Shown: one piece after another, positions 1 to 12,373 of the stretch
Position numbering within the stretch: the stretch's first letter is position 1
Layout: each line of letters starts with the position of its first letter
Source of the DNA: Myxocyprinus asiaticus
Lineage: Eukaryota > Chordata > Actinopteri > Cypriniformes > Catostomidae
Direction of reading: 5' to 3'
Assembly: GCF_019703515.2 (NCBI RefSeq)
Contig: NC_059388.1
Location: 2,837,479-2,901,478 of the forward strand
DNA: 64,000 bases
Made by a program: the position numbers and the translations under genes
The notes under the pieces: model-generated
Told to the model about the DNA's origin: nothing
What the model saw: only the letters and a program-made list of their open reading frames with translations
The model's database searches: none

Positions 1-483
1 GGTTACCAGTATACAAGGACTTAAAAAAATGACCATGCTTTATATTAAGTGATATTTTATTGTGGTTCCAATTGCATATGTTTATCAGACTATTATCAGT
101 TCCAACATAGACTTTATTTATAATTGCAATTTGAGATTGTGCAGTAAAAAAATGTTCTAAAATGTGAAAAAAAAAAAAAGTTTTTCTATACTGCAGGATT
201 TTTTTTTGTTTTGTTTGTTTTTCATAAAGAGTAAAGAAATTAACTGATATACACCAAGCATTTTATGTCAGGGTAACCTACAAAGTGATTAATGTGGTAA
301 TTTTAAGAGTCACATGAGGTAGAAATAAAATTTTTACAGTGAAGCAAATATAGCATATTGTATAGTTTTATAAGTGTGGGTCAACACAAGGGCAGTTTAA
401 CACTTCTTTAGTGGGTCATCATACCACACCAGATTCCCTCACTCATGGATTTAGAAATTAGTCATGGGAAGTTTTATAGTGGT
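1..483. other. AT-rich unassigned DNA
   Basis: No coding potential or recognisable repeat end was seen. The stretch contains short A and T homopolymers (around 168-180 and 200-210) and nothing else I can name. Confidence 0.4.
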
Positions 484-1029
484 TATATAACTCACTGAGC
501 ACTTTCTTAGGAACACTCTGGTCCTAATGAAGTGCCAGACATGGTATTCTGCTGTTGTATCTTCCTCAAGGTTTAACATGTTATGCATTCTGAGATGCTA
601 TTGTGCCTACTACAGTTGTACAGAATGGTTATCTGAGTTACCGTAGCCTTTCTGTCAGCGCGAACCAGTATGGCCATACTCCGTTCACCTCTCATCATCA
701 TCAAGGAGAACTGCCGCACACTGGATGTTTTTTATTTTTGGCACCATTCCAAGCAAACTCTAGAGACTGTTGTGCATGAAAATCCCAAGAGATCAGCAGT
801 TACAGAAATGATTGTTGTCTGGCACCAACAATCATGCCACGGTCAAAATCACTGAGATCACATTTTTTTCCCCATTCTGATGGTTGATGTGAACATTAAC
901 TAAAGCTCCTGAATCCTATCTGAATGATTTTATGCATTGCACTACTGTCACGTGATTGGCTGATTAGATAATCGCATGAATAAGTAGGTGTACAGGTGTT
1001 CCTAATAAAGTGCTCAGTGAGTGTGTATA
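484..1029. mobile_element. Miniature DNA transposon with CTCACTGAGCACTTT terminal inverted repeats
   Basis: The left end (491-520) reads CTCACTGAGCACTTTCTTAG and the right end (about 992-1020) is its inverted counterpart, CTAATAAAGTGCTCAGTGAG, with further TATA/CACT bases outside. The element is about 545 bp and has no meaningful ORF, so it is non-autonomous. A half copy in the window begins at 42171, and internal sequence (about 590-690) recurs inverted at 39600-39720 inside an element with different ends. A superfamily was not assigned because no clear target-site duplication was found. Confidence 0.75.
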
Positions 1030-1425
1030 GAAGATTGGTAATGCTCAGCTAGGCAATATTGAATAGTCTAGAAATTATGGTTTTATAAACATCTTAACAA
1101 GTAATCACAAACAACTGGAAAAGTCATGAAAATTCATTGGTCAAAAGATGTTGGAACCTCTGCCATTTGTGACTGGTTTGTAGCCTCTTTATTGCAGCTT
1201 TGCCAGCTGGTGTGGCCATTTTCTTGCCACCACTTTTTGTAAAGAGTGTAAAAATGCTATTATTGTGGCTCACAACATTTGCTGTGTCAACACTGCAAAA
1301 AACAAAAAAAAAATTGCATGAATAATATTGTTGCTTTGGTTTTAGACTTTATAATTATACTTTTGTGTCTTTGCATAAGATAAAAAAAAAAAGAATCAGT
1401 GTTCAGCATATTAAAGTATGGTGTA
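1030..1425. other. Unassigned intergenic DNA
   Basis: No gene, RNA or repeat boundary was recognised here; the region has several A-runs and ordinary AT-rich composition. Confidence 0.35.
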
Positions 1426-1429
1426 GGGG

Positions 1430-2115
1430 AATGCATTCCATACAGTATGTTCAATGAAGACCAGGAGTAAAAACTGAGTTTCAGTCAGTTGAGAGAGTGT
1501 TTACTGAAGACAAAGTTCTTCACATTTCCAAAGGCAGAAGCCAGAAAAAGAGTTGAGGATCTAACCTCGAACTAACTTGGCTACTGAAACAACAATCATT
1601 ATAGGCATTTGCAAATTAATTGACATCATTATTTCTTATAAGTTTAGAGTTCTGATAGGGGAACAGTACAGATAATTCTAGAAATGTTCAAACATGGTGT
1701 TCTGTGCAACTGTGTGAATGCAATCATTCAAAAGATGATATTTTTAAAGCACTAAATCAAGTCCATCAGCCGATATGGGTCAGAGGTGAGATTGGGAGGT
1801 CTCTTCAAAACCCCAAACAATCCCTGCAATGACATTATAAGACAGAACAAAACAGAGGGCTATCTTCACTGGAACACAGGCCTTATACAGCTTAAACAAA
1901 CATGACGGTAGAACAATATGTCCAAACACAACAGAGCAAAGTTAGACCCCTCAGAGACCAAGTACACACATGACCTGCAACATTCATGACTATAACATAA
2001 CCTGAATAGTATAAACTAATTGAGAAGACGGTGATTACCTTTTGATTATAACAATTGCTAGTGAATGTGTTCAACTAATCAATAGGCCAAAGAGTTAACC
2101 TTACCCCTTCACTAC
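1430..2115. repeat. Dispersed repeat, copy 1 (LTR-like, unclassified)
   Basis: This stretch matches 31475-32330 over most of its length. Shared blocks include the tract around GAACAGTACAGATAATTCTA (1660-1680 and 31702-31722) and the one around CAATCATTCAAAAGATGATA (1720-1740 and 31764-31784). The two copies differ by substitutions and indels, and copy 2 has about 130 extra bases. No protein is encoded. The size and lack of an ORF fit an LTR or a non-autonomous element; the class is unknown. Confidence 0.65.
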
Positions 2116-2290
2116 AGGGGATGAAAGTGCTTACGCAAGCTTCCCTGGTGGGTCACACTTGTCTCTTTACCTCCCCATGGACATGCCGGAACTGAGAAAT
2201 TCCGGTCACCATGGAAGACGCTCTTTACATCTCCCATTCATAACAGGGCACAGACAGAACATCTTTCATTTTAGACCAATATGCTTGACT

Positions 2291-3594
2291 GATAAAAATC
2301 ATCCAAACAATTAGGCATCATTTCTTTCTTTTCGACACCGACTTTCGTCTTAGACTTCAGTTTAAGATTATACACTATTAGATATTATTTATATAATAGA
2401 AGTTCAACACATTCATTCCTGTGTTTAACAGTTTAATGGGTAATATTTTTCATTTTAATAAATTTTTTTTATGGAATTAATGCAGTATCCATTGAACTTC
2501 CTGAAACTTTACTAAGATTTTTTCCCACATCTTGTGGATAAAGTTGGCATATATAAACTTCCAGGAGGTACACGCTCGACTCAACTGCATATAGTAGCAA
2601 AGAAACTGAATTTGTGAAGCAGTGCATGCTTACTCTTTGCGTGTGATGTATGTACCGGGCATAATAAATACGGGAGCGGATTAACCGTATGGAGAATGGA
2701 GGCTTCACCCACTAGTGGTGAGCCAGGTGTAGGAGAGATATGAGCAAGCTGCAGTATCTCTTTGCAACACACACTCGATTTCATCTGCAACACTGCCAAA
2801 AACAAAACTGCACAAGAGAGACCCAGCATATGCACGACAGATACTCAGAAGGACATGACCGTTAAGAAAGCTGCAGCCAGATAAAATAATAGTTTTGAGA
2901 TTTTAAACTTCAGCATTCAATTTGTTTTATATCTGTAATGTATAGTGTCTAATAATGCATTGGCAATGTACACTTAAGTTTCTCCTGCCAATAAAGCTTG
3001 ATTTGAATTAAATCTGCCCATTTGATCCTATTATTAAAAAAAAAGTTCACTGTAAAAATGGCAGAAGATTATGAAATTACAGCATGTCCACTGATTTTAT
3101 GTATATATAAATGTGTACATATATACAGTACTTGTACATATACATTATACTTTATATCAAAGATTAATACCTGTAAAAATGTTAACTCTATCCGAAAAAG
3201 AAAAAACAAATAAGGGATGACTAACCAATTTCTTGCAAGTTCTTCGAGACAAAGTATAAATATATTTATGATTATATTTTTGTAATGTTTGTTGCAATTA
3301 TTATGCATTATTATAATTAAGTATTATGTACCATGATTAATGGCGCTTAGTCAAAGAAAACTGTGATTAAGTAGTTTAAAAAATGTAAACAATTCACAGC
3401 CCTAATATTTATATATATATTCTCTAAATTTGCTATGTAAGAATCAGTTTCCTCTTAGAACAAAAAATCCTTTAATTTCTGGTTCTTAATAAACTTTTAC
3501 AAAAGCCCTCAAATAAAACCTGCATCCTAATCCGGACCCTATACGCCCTAAATAGTAACCGAGATTAGAACTAGGGTGTCACAAATCATAGTAT
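2291..3594. other. Unassigned AT-rich DNA
   Basis: Only short chance ORFs occur and no family signature could be recognised. TA-rich tracts lie around 3100-3150 and 3400-3420. Confidence 0.35.
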
Positions 3595-3924
3595 GTGGAA
3601 ATTGGTGTCCCAAAGTTGCCCAGGATGGCCTACTATTTCCAGAATTTTTTCAAAGTGCGAATCCGTGTGGCTGTGTCTCGTTTCAGGTCGCATTTGTCAG
3701 CCACATACTTCATGCATTTTTTATTTTGGGATATGGAGCTGCCTGAAGTGTACATCAGAGTAGGCTTGCTCCCTCGGTCAAAATCGAGGGGTTGAAGGTC
3801 TGTAAACAGAAACTTCCCTTGCACACTTAAGGAAGTGGAATGGACTTCCAAAATGGCGGTGGGGATTCCCCCGAGGGGAAATGCTTAGGGGAGTTAGGGA
3901 GTGGATGTTAAAAGTGAAGTGGAA

Positions 3925-4190
3925 CGCAGTTGAGGAGAGGTGCATCTTTATGAGCCTTGGCAGTGGATGATGAGGCATTCATCAATGCTGCCATTAAAAT
4001 GCAGAGCGTGCCTCTCTTCGGGAAGCCAGCTTCAATCTCCCTTGTGTGACAAGGACCCTGTACACTTTCTGCAAGAGCGCTTGGATGCGGGTCTTACCCA
4101 ATCTATGCTTAAAATGTATGCTGCTGATAGCAACTGGACACATCCCACTGGGCGGTCTGTCAGTAGGCAGACATCTTTTGATTGTGATTC
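3925..4190 (+). pseudogene. DIRS-type tyrosine recombinase fragment
   Basis: Read on the plus strand this gives a short peptide with FLQERLDAGLTQSMLKMYAA and then a GRSV motif. This resembles the N-terminal, SAM-like part of DIRS retroelement tyrosine recombinases, where a helix of the form L-x-x-x-L-S-x-S-T-L-K-V-Y-V-A-A-I is usual. The equivalent region of the DIRS element elsewhere in this window (about 19500-19560, minus strand) carries RASSTMRVYVAAISAHHSPI. No catalytic residues are included, so this is a small relic. The match is by eye. Confidence 0.55.
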
Positions 4191-4699
4191 AGATAGCAAG
4201 GTGACACTGATACAGTGTTGTTGTTTTTTTTTTTTTTTTGTCCAACCCATCATTTTGGTTGAGATTGAAATTTCAGTGTTTAAAGTATGTTGGATCATCA
4301 TTGAAATACCGATGGAAGCCAACAGCACATATGGGTAGTGACACTGAACTAATTTTGATTTGTAGTTGCTGACCACAAGCCCATGTGTACTTCTCAATAC
4401 TCTTATTGTTGCTTTTTTGTAAGCGAGAAAATACAGGCGCATCCTGTACAGAATTCTTGTTTGTTAAAGCACCTGATGCACTCATTAATTCTCTGGCACA
4501 AATTTCAAACAAGGGTGTTCATTAGTGGGCCAAGCAGCGAAGCTGCTGGAACCCTGTTGTAATTGTACAGATTTTCTTCTTTTTCTTTTTTTCTGTCCTA
4601 AAAGTGTCTGGGCATCAGAGACCGTAAGTTGTGGAGACACCGAACTTGGCAAGATGGTCCCAAATCCCCCACTACTCATGTGCACATACGAACACCCAT

Positions 4700-6420
4700 C
4701 TGACCCTAGGTGGCGCTATATTAAACAATTTTACGGTTGTAGAGATATGAGCCAAAACGTAATGGCTAGAATCGAGATTCCTTTTTCCTCAGATTCCTTG
4801 ATTCAAACCCGTATCATATAACTCTGATTTCATTTCCATTTTTTATTTTTTTCCACCATTTTGAATTTTTTGAGAAACCTACTTTTTCGAACTCCTCCTA
4901 GACCGTTAGTCTGATTGGCATGCAATTTGGTATACATCATCTACAGACCCTCCTGACAAAATTTATCAAATGAATTTTGATATGTGAAATCGTTCCAAAG
5001 ATATTAACGATACAATTCCTTCTGTTTAATGAAATTTGAGTAATTAATCAATATCTACTCATCGCAAACTCCAAATGTAACCAAACTTGGTGCACATAGT
5101 CAACAGGAAGTTTAGAAGACGTCAGCAAAGTTTAGTACAATTCCACCCCTAGGGGGCGCTACAACTAAAACAAAAACGGTCATAACTTTGCAGCCGTTTG
5201 AGCAACAAAGTTCAAATTAAATACACATCTTCTTTGGTTCAAATAATTAACATGTTCTTTGAAAATCTATTTGACAAATTAACAAAAATGGCCGCCACCA
5301 GCCAATAAAATTTCAGCACCTTATAACTCGTATTGAGAATGGACGAGGGTTATGGAAATGACTATAAACAAGCAGGGTGTTAATTTGAAGCCGCATACAA
5401 AATTGTGACAATCACGGTGGCGGTATAATTAGCTAATTTGCGTTTTTGCGCATAACTCCAGAACTGTATAGGCTACAATACAAATTTGTAGCTTCTTTAA
5501 ATCCACCAGTGCCCCACATTGAGATGGTCACATTAATTTTCATTCCCGCAAGAAAACTTTATTACAAATATATTTTGAAAACCCTACTTTTTCGAACTCG
5601 TCCTAGGTCATTTTCCCAATTCGCATGAAACTTGGCATACATAATCTACTTACCCTCCTGACAAAAAGTTATCAAAAGAATTTTGATATGTCGAATCGTT
5701 CCGAAGATATAAGCAAATATATTTTGGGGTGTGGCTTACAATGATGTATTAGGTTGTATCTTGTGAGTGCAATTTTCAAACTTAACAAAACTTTGTACAC
5801 ATAGACAAGAGAAATCTCTAAGTTTACATGCTGAGTTTAATCCCTTTTTGAAGCTAGGGGGCGCTATAACGTAAGAAAATACTAATTGTGCAACTGCTCA
5901 AAGCAGTTGAATTAACTCCAGAATCGTTTATGATAAAAAAATTTTTGTTGTTGTTGTTGTATTTCTGTGAATCTATTAGTGCCTCCAAATCATTTGGTTA
6001 CATGAATTTCCAATTTTCACAAAAAACTTTGAGAAAAACCTACTTTTTCGAACTCGTCCTTGGCTGTTTGCCTGATTCACATGAAACTTCGTACACATTA
6101 TCTACAGACATTTCTGACAAAAAGTAATCAAAAGAATTTTGATATGTCAAATCGTTCAGAAGATATTAGCCGATAGGTTTTTGCATGTGGCTTGTTATGA
6201 CTAATTGGCCCATATCTTGTGAGCACAATTTTTAAACTTAACAAAACTTAATATTCATGCACAAAAGAACATTGAGGTAACATGCAAAATTTTCATCAAT
6301 TTGGCAGTGCTATAACGGAAGAAATAGCTATTTTTACAACCGCATTTTTAAGCAGTTAGAAATATGGAGATTGACAGGTTGTTTTACTGTTTGTCCACCA
6401 GAGGGAGCCACAAGACAAAG
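4700..6420 (+). repeat. Degenerate array of a ggcgct-marked repeat (about four units)
   Basis: Two landmarks recur in the same order. A GGCGCT-type landmark lies near 4706, 5153, 5857 and 6298, the last altered to GTGCT. A block around CTACTTTTTCGAACTC lies near 4872, 5582 and 6040, each time followed by a catgaaacttggtataca-like block and a tatgtcaaatcgttc-like block. Spacing is about 445, 704 and 441 bases, so one unit has about 260 extra bases. There is no sustained coding frame. The landmarks resemble those in the element at 39921-40738. The family was not identified. Confidence 0.65.
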
Positions 6421-7384
6421 AAATTGTAAATTGTCCACAGAATATTCCACAGAAATTCTAAAATACTGTATTTTGCCACAGCCACTGTAAATCAGATAAT
6501 CTTTTGATGTCCATAATTACCACTGTCTGGCTGTCATAATTTTTTTCAGGGAATACATAATGGTTAAACATTCCGTGCATCTGAATTCAGCTAATTTTTA
6601 TCATGCGAAGTGATTTAACACTGATTTAACATTTAAATCTCAGTTATGATTAACTCTAAACTTGCAGCTGAGGTCGTGTAAATATTAAATTGACCTACAA
6701 TTAAACATGAATAACTTTGTAAGAGAACAGTGAATATGACAGTGAAAAACATTTATCATATTATTTATATTTATTATGGCCCGAAATCTTTGGCCATAAG
6801 CCGCAATGTATGCTTTCAAATCTGGGGTGCGAGTGCGATATCTGTTCATTTCAAGTTGGACATCTTAGGAAAGTAATGATAACTTGACATCTTTTTAAGT
6901 CAGAGTCAGATCATGTTTATACACTGTGGATTCAGTGAAGAATTTGCTAGAATGACTCAGTGACAACTGTTTGTGAGTATTTCTGAACAATTCATTAAAT
7001 GAACTGAAGATTAATACATTTGTAAACTGGACTGATGTGTTTATCATTGCGTGCACAGCAGTTGGATCGCACCAATGGAGTGGGTGAGTAAATGATGAGA
7101 GGATTTTCATTTTTGGGTAACATACGGTAATATGTTTCTTTTGACTAATTGTGTTTGGATTTCAAGAAGAGGGTTTCAGACTTTTTTATACTTTATACAT
7201 CAAACATTACATAAGTGTGTTACTGCACGATTATTGTGTTGCTTAAAGCACAAACTTAAAGTATTATAACAAAATAAAAGCGTGAAAAAAGCAGCACAAT
7301 AAAAATATTTTAAAATGTCTGTTTTGATAAATAGTCATGGATGTCAAATAATAATAATAAAAAGGGTTATGGTTTATATCAGCA
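6421..7384. other. Unassigned AT-rich DNA
   Basis: Nothing could be recognised in this stretch; only short random ORFs are present. Confidence 0.35.
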
Positions 7385-8760
7385 GTCACCAATTAAGTCA
7401 TTTTTATTTGTATAGCACCTTTCACAACACATCGTTTCAAAGCAGCTTTGCAGAAGATCAGACATTAACAGAAGATAAAACTGTAATATCTATAATGTCT
7501 TAGAGTCATCATTGTGTAGTTTGATAAAATACGATTGTGAATTGTGTTTAAAAATAAGTAATTAAATAATAATTGTATTTATAACCCCAGTGAGCAAGCC
7601 GAAGGCGACTGTGGCGAGGAATACAAAACTCCATAAGATGTTGGTTAATGGACAAAAATAACCTTGGGAGAAACCAGACTCAGTGTGGGGGCCAGTTCTC
7701 CTCTGGCTAACATCATGAATATAATGCCAATATTAATATGTATAGTGCAAGTCATGGTTTAAAATTATTAAACCAAGTAAGTGTTAAGGGTCAGTGTTTA
7801 AACAAAGATTTTGTATGAAGTGTAAGATTAATGACTAATGTCTTTGAAGTTCATCCTGGATTAACTGCAGAAGTTCACATAGATGCACTGTCCTTTGTTA
7901 GTTGGCTGATGAAGGGTTTTGTTGGCAATTAATTGATAGTCTATGTATTCCATTTCAAGAGTGTAGTCCATCATTAGACCGAGGTGATGCAGGCAGAGAT
8001 CAGTTAGGTGCATCACAGTTCAACCTGGCCGGTAATTTCGGTGAGGTCTATCCTAAATCCAAGGTTCAGGCAGTGGCATATGAAGTATCCCATGTCTTAT
8101 GGTTGGAGTTGGCATCAGTTCATCCTCTGAAGTCCATCGTAATAGACTGAAGTGATGTTTGGCTGCCACCAGCTGCTATTAGTCATCATCACACAGCTGG
8201 GTGCAGCCGGTTCTGGTGACCTCAGTATAGGAGTCCCGAGGTTGAGACAGGGAAACAAATAAAATAATATTAGCATAGATGCCATTCAATTTATTGCAGA
8301 CTTAATAGATCATGATTATTGTTTCTGGTTCCGGCAGACCTAACTAAAGCAGCCTAATTGTGAGTCGAAGGATAAATTAGGTGTATGCCTGCCTAAATAG
8401 ATGAGTCTTTAGTCTAGACTTAAACTGAGTGAGTGTGTCTGAGTCCCGAACAGTGTTAGGGAGACTATGCCATAGTTAAGAGCCAAATATGAAAAGGATC
8501 TACCTCCTTTTGTGGATTTTGATATTCTAGGAACTATTAACACACCAGAATTTTGTGATTGTAATGAACGTGATGGAATATAGCATGTCAGAAGGTCACT
8601 TAAGTACTGCAGAGCTAGACCATTCAAATCTTTGTACGTAGTTAACAGAATTTTAAAATGAATACGAAATTTAAAAGGTAGCCAATGTAACAATGATAAA
8701 ATGGGGCTAATGTGATCATATTTCTTAGTTCTAGTCAGCACTCTGGCTGCTGCATAATTA
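7385..8760 (-). mobile_element. 3' end of an L2/I-type LINE
   Basis: On the minus strand the element reads from about 8760 to 7385. The first part encodes the extreme C-terminus of a LINE ORF2. The rest is a long 3' tail that includes the block AGTGAGCAAGCCGAAGGCGA and ends near a polymer-like AATTAAGTCATTTTTATTTG, which I associate with a common cyprinid LINE tail. Everything 5' of the ORF2 C-terminus is missing, the usual result of incomplete target-primed reverse transcription. L2 and I/Nimb clades cannot be separated by eye. Confidence 0.65.
8409..8741 (-). pseudogene. LINE ORF2 C-terminal fragment (about 110 codons)
   Basis: The peptide contains HISPILSLLHWLPFKFRIHF followed by a K-I-L-L-T-x-Y-K-x-L-N-G-L-A-x-Q-Y-L-S-D-L-L pattern, an S-R-S-L-x-S-Q block and a KSTKGGRSFSY motif. 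This is the conserved tail of L2/I/Rex-type LINE proteins, downstream of the reverse transcriptase domain. It ends in a degenerate SLSLSLD after what should be a W-N-S-L-P motif. It has no host function and is a 5'-truncated remnant. Confidence 0.7.
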
Positions 8761-8924
8761 GTGGACCATGGTCAGGGTCAGCTGGGTTCCATTCGGACCA
8801 TGAGACATCATGACATCGGCTGACCCATCTCTCCGTTTCTGCACTTCAAGTGATCAGCGTGACAAAACAACAGAGCTGTGTATAGCGCAAGTGCTTGGGT
8901 ATATTAGCACTGATCTTTCAGTGC

Positions 8925-9045
8925 TGTATCCTCAAATATTTTTTGACCATGAGGACGTACTTAGGACCTACTAAGTAGTGGGAATTGGGCATTCCAATTT
9001 GGGAGAAAAGGGGAGAAAAAAAATGACTGTAGGCAGTAGCAGAAA
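8925..9045 (+). mobile_element. 3' fragment of a tRNA-derived SINE
   Basis: The block ACCTACTAAGTAGTGGGAAT followed by a TGGGCATTCCAA block and an A-rich tail matches, in inverse orientation, the 3' part of the SINE at about 23560-23953. Only the tail is present, in plus orientation. Confidence 0.65.
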
Positions 9046-9050
9046 AATAC

Positions 9051-9925
9051 AGTGAGCAGCAATTTATATACTGGCATCTTTCACTAAAACACACTGCAGA
9101 AAACAAGAATGAAGCAAAGTGAACTTCATGAATCCGACTGTTCAGCTAAACCAGGTTTGTGATAGGACAACGTGCTTCCAGAGCACCTTTAAACAATTAC
9201 GTTTTTTTACGTCTAAAATTGCCTTTATTATGATCAGCATGTTTAAAGTCTTCAACAAACGTATTATTTTTGTGAACATTAATCAAAGATGTCGTCATCT
9301 CTGGCATATATGGCAAGGAAAAACAGAAATTGTATATTTTAAAACCAATTTTATATTACTAGTAGTACAGTGGAGTTCTCATGAGAATGTTTCCATTGTT
9401 TGATATTCATAATCCATTTATAGTCCTACTTTAGCTAACAGTATTTTAAGCTTTTCTATTGTGGTGTACATTGTTTGTTGTTGGTAGATTTTCACTTTAT
9501 GGAAAATATAAAAACGGTCCATTCAGACTTTTACATTTTTCCACATTTTCTCTCAGAGGGTACCCCTGAAACCCCATAATGCATCTTTCTTTAGTCACAA
9601 GGCCTGCTATGCCCCTTAGGTATCTAAAAAATATTCAAACACAATTACTGGACTGCTGTCATTCAGCTTCAAAACAAATAGTTGATTTTATCTTTTAATA
9701 TTCATATCAAAGTGCACTCGGTTGATGAACTTACTGAAATATTTTAATCTTTAAATAGTAGAATATTCCCCATACCCCACCACTTTGGCTTTGTCTCTGG
9801 GGCCCCAATGTCATAATCCTTGCCTAATTTTGAAGAGACTGTTTTGACTTTATGATTTTTTTTTTCTATTACAAAGTACTATTGCTGCCAACTTGTACAT
9901 TTATAATAACTATTTCATATAACTA
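9051..9925. other. Unassigned AT-rich DNA
   Basis: No gene or repeat was recognised before the LTR element begins at about 9926. Confidence 0.35.
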
Positions 9926-10326
9926 TGTGGAGCGGGATGTTGTCATGTGTCTGTCACTGGGGAGAGAGGAAGAGGTAAGGGCCATCACCTGGTGATTAAT
10001 GATGCGTAACACCTTTGTCTCGTTACAGTGATGAAGGAGATGGTCTTGAATAGGCCACCGAGAACGCCACTGAGGTAGAGAGAGTCCCAGTCACACAGAC
10101 CTGCCAGATCGTGAAGCTAAATGCTGCAAAGTAAAAAAAAATAAAATTTTTATGAGTTTGTCTCTTATGACTAAAGCTAAAGTAGATACCTTGTTGTGAA
10201 GCTGAAGAGTAAATGCACGGTTGTGAAGCTGAAAAGCCAAAGACTGTTTGTTAGACTGGGAAAAACCATTAAAGCATGATTTATCTGGACTGCCACCCCG
10301 CTTCCCTTATTGTTGAATCCTCTACA
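9926..10326 (+). mobile_element. 5' LTR of a Gmr1-like Ty3/Gypsy element
   Basis: The segment starts TGTGGAGCGGGATG, ends TCTACA, and is followed after one base by a primer-binding-site-like sequence. TG...CA ends and the position immediately upstream of gag fit an LTR of about 400 bp. A matching 3' LTR was not seen in the window, so the boundaries rest on the PBS and the TG/CA ends alone. Confidence 0.6.
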
Positions 10327-10327
10327 C

Positions 10328-10345
10328 TGGTGCCGAAACCCAGGA
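10328..10345 (+). other. Primer-binding site of the LTR element
   Basis: TGGTGCCGAAACCCAGGA lies just inside the LTR. The TGGTGCCGAAACCC form is the one expected for minus-strand priming by the 3' end of a host tRNA (complement ending in CCA). Which tRNA primes it was not determined. Confidence 0.65.
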
Positions 10346-10364
10346 ATAAAGAAGACTGGTCGCC

Positions 10365-11223
10365 ATGGACACCACCGCTGGACGAAGTCATCCATGCCCT
10401 GGCCAGCACCCAGGAGTCCCACCACCAAGCCCTCCTCGTGCAAGAATGGCGCCTCCAGGAGCTCCTCCAAGCCCAAGCCAAGGATCAGCAGGCCTTGCGG
10501 AGCTGGTTAGCTCCAGGCGGTTCCTCCACCGTGGCCCTGGAAGCAGCGACGAAGCCACAGCTGTTCTTCCAAAAGATGGGCTCCCAGGACAAGCCGGAGG
10601 AATACCCGAGTTTCTTTGAGCAGTCGGCCACCGTCTCCGGCTGGCCGCGAACCCAATGGGCCCTCCACCTGCTGCCGCTGCTTTCCAGGGAGGCCCAGCT
10701 CACGGCGAAGCAACTACCAGCTGAGGAACGCCTGGACTACGTCAAGATGAAGACCACTGTCCTGAAGCACCAACAGCTCCGTGATGCCTGCCGCAGATGG
10801 GTGCTGGCCAAGAAAGGGTGCAGCATGGAGGATCTTATCGACCTGATGGTGCTGGAGCAGCTAACCGTTCGCCTGCCCCGAGGAACAGCAGAATGGGTCC
10901 AGTGCCATCGGCCCACGTCGGTGGATGACGCCATCCAGAACTCTCTCACTCTCTCTCTTGCTTCTCCTCCCCCTCCTCTTGCCCCTTACTCTCCTCCCTT
11001 TCACCCTATACCCGCTCCTCGGAAACAGGGAATGGTGCTGCCCAAACCGGCGCCCCTCCTTCGCGGGCTGCACGATGCACCGGCCCCCTCCCCTACCCTT
11101 CCCAGGTTGATGCCTCCGCCGCCACGTGTGCAGCTGGGAAGCCTGGGCCGGACTGTCATACCGGTAAAATTAAGGGCCTTGCATACCAAGCCCTGTTGGA
11201 TTCTGGCTGTAATCAAACCTTGA
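10365..11223 (+). pseudogene. Gag of a Gmr1-like element with a SCAN-like capsid segment
   Basis: This is the structural Gag protein of the LTR element. A probable start, gccATGG at 10365, opens MDTT and then needs a frameshift to enter the long frame that runs to 11223. An N-terminal glutamine-rich helix carries QEWRLQELLQAQAKDQQ. The C-terminal part of the capsid, roughly residues 165-222 of the long frame, reads LRDACRRWV, then DLMVLEQLTVRLP, then AEWVQ, which matches the core of the vertebrate SCAN domain (L-R-x-L-C-x-x-W, L-x-V-L-E-Q-x-L-x-x-L-P, x-x-W-V). SCAN domains are reported to derive from the Gag capsid of Gmr1-like elements. A proline-rich tail follows; no clear CCHC knuckle was seen. 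GC content is well above the flanking DNA. Confidence 0.75.
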
Positions 11224-11400
11224 TCCACCACGGCTTGGTTCAAGAGGTGTGTGCATGGGGATGTTCACATATACCCGGTAGTGACTACCGTTATTCAATT
11301 TTGGGGAGTAAAGCATAGAGTGGAGGCCACGGTTAATTGCCGCCTCACCCATCCACTAATTCTGGGAACCAATTGACCGGGGTTTAAACGATTATTAAAA
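11160..11400 (+). pseudogene. Aspartic protease of the Gmr1-like element
   Basis: In a different frame from gag the sequence encodes YQALLDSGCNQTLIHHGLV at about 11184-11240. The catalytic Asp-Ser-Gly codons begin at 11199, and L-L-D-S-G-x-x-x-x-x-I is the retropepsin active-site pattern. Frame continuity is lost downstream and the region runs into the insert that begins near 11480. It presumably made a Gag-processing protease in the ancestral element. Confidence 0.65.
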
Positions 11401-11479
11401 GCATTGTGTGTGGATGGGTCCTGCAAACCAAAAACATGGTGTGTGACACGATGGCTGGGGAGGCGGAGCTGGGGCCGTC

Positions 11480-12315
11480 CGCGTCTGCTCAGCATCAGAA
11501 TGACGCAGGAGGGGAATACTCCGGCATTCCCGCTGTAGGGTTTTACTGGTTGTTTAGATCAGTGTTACTATCAGAAATAATTAATAATTATTTCTTCAGT
11601 TATTAACATTTAAATTAATTAATTGAATCTAACTCATTAAAACCTCATATGGGGCTCCAGTAAATGTAGTGTGCTACGTTTAGGAGCAAGTTTGGTTATT
11701 AGCAATAATTAATAATTATCAAAGATAATTATGAAAATCAAAAGAACATTAATGAGAATCAATGTTAGCTTTTTTAATCCTTTAAATCAACAATTATCAA
11801 AGATAATCGTTAATTGTTAACATCAATGAAACATTAGTTAAAATTAACACTAGCTTATTGATCATTCAAATTCAACAATCAAAGATAATTATCAATTATC
11901 AAAAATCAATAGAATATTAATAAGGATTAACATTGATGGGGCACCACCCTGGAATCAGGGACTAATAACCAGATAGTAAAACAGTCTCAATATTAGATTG
12001 TTTTCTTAGGAAAATCGACATCCGAAGAATATAGATTTTCGGGAAAAAAAAACAATGAATGAAGGTTTGAATCCGAGCACTGACATCCCGTCAGCATGAC
12101 ACAGGCGTATGCAAAACAAACCAAAACACTTCTCTTTGTAATATAAACAAAGTTTATTTATGCAGTAATATCAATTATTAATAATTAATACAATGCAGTC
12201 AATAAACTTCCGACTTACAACTACAAACTAAACAGTGATATGATTAGATATGGAAATAAAAATAATCCTATAACACATAAGGTGTGTGTGTGTGACAGTG
12301 TGTGTGTGTGTGTGA

Positions 12316-12373
<58 letters not shown>

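Noticed and set aside
3595..3978. Short ORFs at 3595-3978 as a small gene
   Set aside because: The sequence (TTCCAAAATGGCGGTGGGGA and nearby) looks like a miniature-element end, and neither strand shows codon or domain signals.
10276..10364. ATG at 10276 as the start of gag
   Set aside because: It lies inside the LTR, upstream of the primer-binding site. The gccATGG at 10365 after the PBS is the likelier start, followed by a frameshift.
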